6,928 nucleotides of DNA from Clostridiaceae bacterium (lineage in GTDB: Bacteria; Bacillota; Clostridia; Oscillospirales; QAMX01), in contig JAEDGJ010000127.1 in NCBI GenBank assembly GCA_016297585.1, forward strand, positions 1 to 6,928, given 5' to 3'. This document shows positions 5,670 through 6,928 of this stretch, in pieces; position 1 is the first letter of the stretch; each line of letters begins with the position of its first letter. Position numbers and translations under genes: made by a program. The notes below the pieces were generated by a model. The model was not told where the DNA came from and ran no database searches. It saw only the letters and a program-made list of their open reading frames with translations.

Positions 5670-6928
5670 ATGGTAGACGCCAATCTGTTTCCGGGTGCGG
5701 ACGACAATGAGATCCTCGAAAATGCGGTCAGAAGCCGGGACGGCGACGGGATCGTCGTGATTCCGCCGCGGCGTCAGACGACGGAGCCGGAGCGGGACTG
5801 GTGGCGCCTTGACCGGGCGGTGCTGCTGCCGGAGAACACGACGCTGGTGCTGCGAAGCTGCCGCGTCAAGCTCTCGGACCGGTGCCGCGACAACTTCTTC
5901 CGCACGGCAAACTGCGGCATGGGCTTCGCGGAGCCGGAGCGGATCCGCAATGTGCATATCCGGGGCGAGGGGCTCTGCGTGCTGGAGGGAGCGGATCATC
6001 CCCGCGCGACGGGCGACGGCTCGAAGCTGCTTGCGCGTCCGTGTCCGTATCTCGACCGGGATCTGTGCCGGTACGCGGACTGGGTCCCGGAGGAGAGACG
6101 GCAGCCGGACAGGCTTTCGTTCTGGGACCGCCACGACCATTCCTACGGCACGGACGCGGACAGGCCGGAGGAATCCCGGTACGGCGACTGGCGGGGCATC
6201 GGGATCCTGTTTGCCAACGCGGAGGACTTTTCCGTCGAGAACCTGCGCATCGTGAATTCGCACGGCTGGGGCATCTCGCTGGAGGCCTGCGCGCACGGAC
6301 GCATCGCGCGGATCGACTTCGACGCCTGCATGTCGAAGGAGATCGACGGGATGCTGCAGAATATGGAGAATCAGGACGGCGTCGACATCCGCAACGGCTG
6401 TCACGACATCCTCATCACCGACATCACCGGCCGGACGGGCGACGACATGGTCGCGCTGACCGCCATCGCGAACGACGACGAGCCGTATCTCCCCGGCGGC
6501 TCGCTGTGTACGACGCACGTCATGCCCAACGACTGGTCGAAGCGCGACCGGGACATCCACGACATCGTCATCCGCAACGTCATGGGCTACTCGTCGCTCT
6601 GCCTCCTCGTGCGGCTGCTTCCGTGCGGCTCGCGGATCCGCAATGTGGTGATCGACGGCGTCGTGGACACCACGCCGGACGGCCGCGACACCTTCGGCGG
6701 CATCCTGCTCGGGGATCTGGACGGCTACGGACGCAACCTGCCGGACAGCCTGTCCGGCATCTCGATCTCGAACGTCGTCTGCCGCCGCCGCAACGGCGTG
6801 ATCGTGCAGGGATTTCTGACGGATTCCGCGATCTCGAACGTCGTCTGCACCGCCGAAGGGTTTCAGGCGCTGAAGATCGAACGCCCGAACGCGCTGAGAA
6901 ACGTCCGGACGTCGAATCTGGTGTCCGC
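5670..6928 (+). CDS. GH28-related right-handed parallel beta-helix protein (right end outside window)
   Basis: The frame is open to the window edge, giving 419 codons with no stop. The protein starts MVDANLFPGADDNEILENAV with no signal peptide and is probably cytoplasmic. The early part (LDRAVLLPENTTLVLRSCRV, then NFFRTAN near residue 75 and IRNVHIRGEG) follows the opening coils of pectin-lyase-fold polygalacturonases. The core has NQDG at 234-237 and GDD at 257-259. Asp236, Asp258 and Asp259 are spaced as the catalytic aspartates of GH28 enzymes (about 21-22 residues between the motifs). The later GH28 motifs GHG and RIK are not recognisable; the corresponding stretch reads CTTHVMPNDW and LVRLLPCGSRIRN. 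Repeating coils (IRNVVIDGV, ISISNVVC, SAISNVVC, LRNVRTSNL) continue to the edge. It may hydrolyse imported uronic-acid or other oligosaccharides, or be a relative with different specificity. It has its own promoter and ribosome site. An alternative start at 5637 would add 11 residues. Confidence 0.8.
   Translation, partial: MVDANLFPGADDNEILENAVRSRDGDGIVVIPPRRQTTEPERDWWRLDRAVLLPENTTLVLRSCRVKLSDRCRDNFFRTANCGMGFAEPERIRNVHIRGEGLCVLEGADHPRATGDGSKLLARPCPYLDRDLCRYADWVPEERRQPDRLSFWDRHDHSYGTDADRPEESRYGDWRGIGILFANAEDFSVENLRIVNSHGWGISLEACAHGRIARIDFDACMSKEIDGMLQNMENQDGVDIRNGCHDILITDITGRTGDDMVALTAIANDDEPYLPGGSLCTTHVMPNDWSKRDRDIHDIVIRNVMGYSSLCLLVRLLPCGSRIRNVVIDGVVDTTPDGRDTFGGILLGDLDGYGRNLPDSLSGISISNVVCRRRNGVIVQGFLTDSAISNVVCTAEGFQALKIERPNALRNVRTSNLVS
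6764..6848 (+). repeat. Exact 19-bp direct repeat pair marking one beta-helix coil
   Basis: GATCTCGAACGTCGTCTGC occurs at 6764-6782 and again at 6830-6848, exactly 66 nt apart and in the same frame, both encoding ISNVVC. The 22-residue period matches the length of one turn of a right-handed parallel beta-helix, so this reflects coil repetition in the protein rather than a mobile or regulatory repeat. Confidence 0.75.

Noticed and set aside
5809..6255. A 148-codon + strand open frame inside the beta-helix gene
   Set aside because: Its Arg/Ser/Thr-rich translation is the off-frame reading of the true gene, which continues open to the window edge.
5070..6560. Minus-strand open frame of 496 codons opposite the beta-helix gene
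   Set aside because: It runs through a bidirectional terminator and a strong + strand promoter, and the + strand frame 5670-6928 carries GH28 motifs; treated as a shadow.
6741..6757. Small inverted repeat CCGGACA/TGTCCGG
   Set aside because: It lies inside the beta-helix coding sequence with a 3-nt loop and no context suggesting regulation; expected by chance in GC-rich DNA.

Overview
The window is GC-rich throughout (roughly two-thirds G+C by eye). It carries a Gram-positive surface-pilus cluster followed by two separately promoted carbohydrate-active-enzyme-like genes, all on the + strand. SpaA-type pilins with LPxTG sorting signals, pilin sortases, strong Shine-Dalgarno sites and vegetative-type promoters point to a Firmicute. 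The high GC and the style of the pilus proteins suggest a GC-rich, probably gut-associated member of the Clostridia; that placement is inference and no marker gene is present to fix it.

Region 1 (1-3326) is a sortase-dependent pilus operon whose left end is cut off. It contains the C-terminal part of a shaft-type pilin (LPETGG signal), a 134-nt spacer with two strong back-to-back stem-loops, a class C pilin sortase, a second LPxTG pilin (LPQTG, probably the cell-wall-linked base or another minor subunit), and a second, non-class-C sortase on a repeat-containing stalk. The last three genes overlap by 11-14 nt, so they are probably translationally coupled. The expected division of labour is that the class C sortase polymerises the LPETGG pilin, the LPQTG pilin caps or anchors the fibre, and the second sortase processes one of them or attaches the base. 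The operon ends at a short hairpin followed by ten T residues directly after the last stop codon.

Region 2 (3317-5561) is a single-gene unit. A spacer carries an inverted repeat and an extended -10 promoter. The gene encodes a 666-residue cytoplasmic protein with a GH42/beta-galactosidase-like architecture: TIM barrel with a CxCxxC zinc-type cluster, trimerisation-like Rossmann domain and C-terminal beta domain. A strong intrinsic terminator closes the unit.

Region 3 (5562-6928) begins with a near-consensus sigma-70/sigmaA promoter and continues with a long open frame, 5670 to the right edge. This is a right-handed parallel beta-helix protein related to GH28 polygalacturonases; it has the NxDG and GDD aspartate motifs but no recognisable GHG or RIK motif. 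Neither enzyme has a signal peptide, so both would act on imported oligosaccharides. I see no tRNA, rRNA, CRISPR array, insertion sequence or attachment site. Long minus-strand open frames are shadows produced by the high GC content.
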